5,737 nucleotides of DNA from Desulfobulbus sp. (GTDB lineage: Bacteria; Desulfobacterota; Desulfobulbia; Desulfobulbales; Desulfobulbaceae). The position numbers were made by a program, and so were the translations under genes. This document shows, piece after piece, positions 5,702-5,737 of this stretch. Below the pieces are notes generated by a model, which ran no database searches, was not told the DNA's origin, and worked only from the letters and a program-made list of their open reading frames with translations. The stretch is taken from assembly GCA_017998195.1 (NCBI GenBank), contig JAGODN010000180.1, positions 1-5,737 on the forward strand. Direction: 5' to 3'. Each line of letters begins with the position of its first letter. Within the stretch, counting starts at the first letter, position 1.

Positions 5702-5737
5702 CCCCCCTGTCATACCGGCACCGCGACGGCCGGCGGG

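Noticed and set aside
5715..5733. CCGGC/GCCGG inverted repeat after the M23 stop codon, possible terminator
   Set aside because: Only five pairs with a nine-base loop, and the window ends before any U-tract or the next gene could be judged.

Overview
The window is a GC-rich (roughly two-thirds G+C by eye), densely coding bacterial chromosomal segment with six protein genes and no recognisable RNA gene, CRISPR array, transposon or prophage part. Gram-negative features are a membrane-anchored periplasmic M23 endopeptidase and a membrane-anchored HtrA-like protease. With the N-terminal CxxC...CxxCG zinc ribbon and the RNase G style, these resemble what I associate with Desulfuromonadia/Desulfobacterota-type Deltaproteobacteria. 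That placement is inference at modest confidence, because no marker gene is present.

Layout: the left part (1-2588) is transcribed on the minus strand. In transcription order it holds a DmpI/4-oxalocrotonate-tautomerase-like enzyme (2588-2385), an unrecognised 94-residue protein (2342-2058), a GC-rich spacer full of inverted repeats (about 1878-2057), an EI24/CysZ-family membrane protein (1877-1080), a second spacer with a hairpin and a candidate promoter (893-1079), and a trypsin-like serine protease (892 to beyond base 1). The protease has an N-terminal zinc ribbon and a transmembrane anchor, and its C-terminal part, including the catalytic Ser, lies outside the window. The right part is on the plus strand: an RNase E/G family endoribonuclease (2780-4285), then, 39 bases later, an M23 (LytM-type) metallopeptidase (4325-5701). 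The two directions diverge from a 191-base region (2589-2779) that carries a 12-bp perfect palindrome next to TATACT/TAGTAT-like boxes.

How the genes may work together: the tautomerase and the 94-residue protein are closely spaced with strong ribosome binding sites and look like a two-gene operon. RNase G and the M23 peptidase look co-transcribed; RNA processing and cell-wall remodelling are a plausible pair, since E. coli rng (cafA) sits beside the mreBCD shape genes. The EI24 protein and the protease appear to be separate units. No clearly new system is evident. The points most worth a second look are the coiled-coil insertion inside the protease catalytic domain, the unrecognised ACT-like partner of the tautomerase, the hairpin cluster at 1942-2046, and the palindrome in the divergent promoter region.
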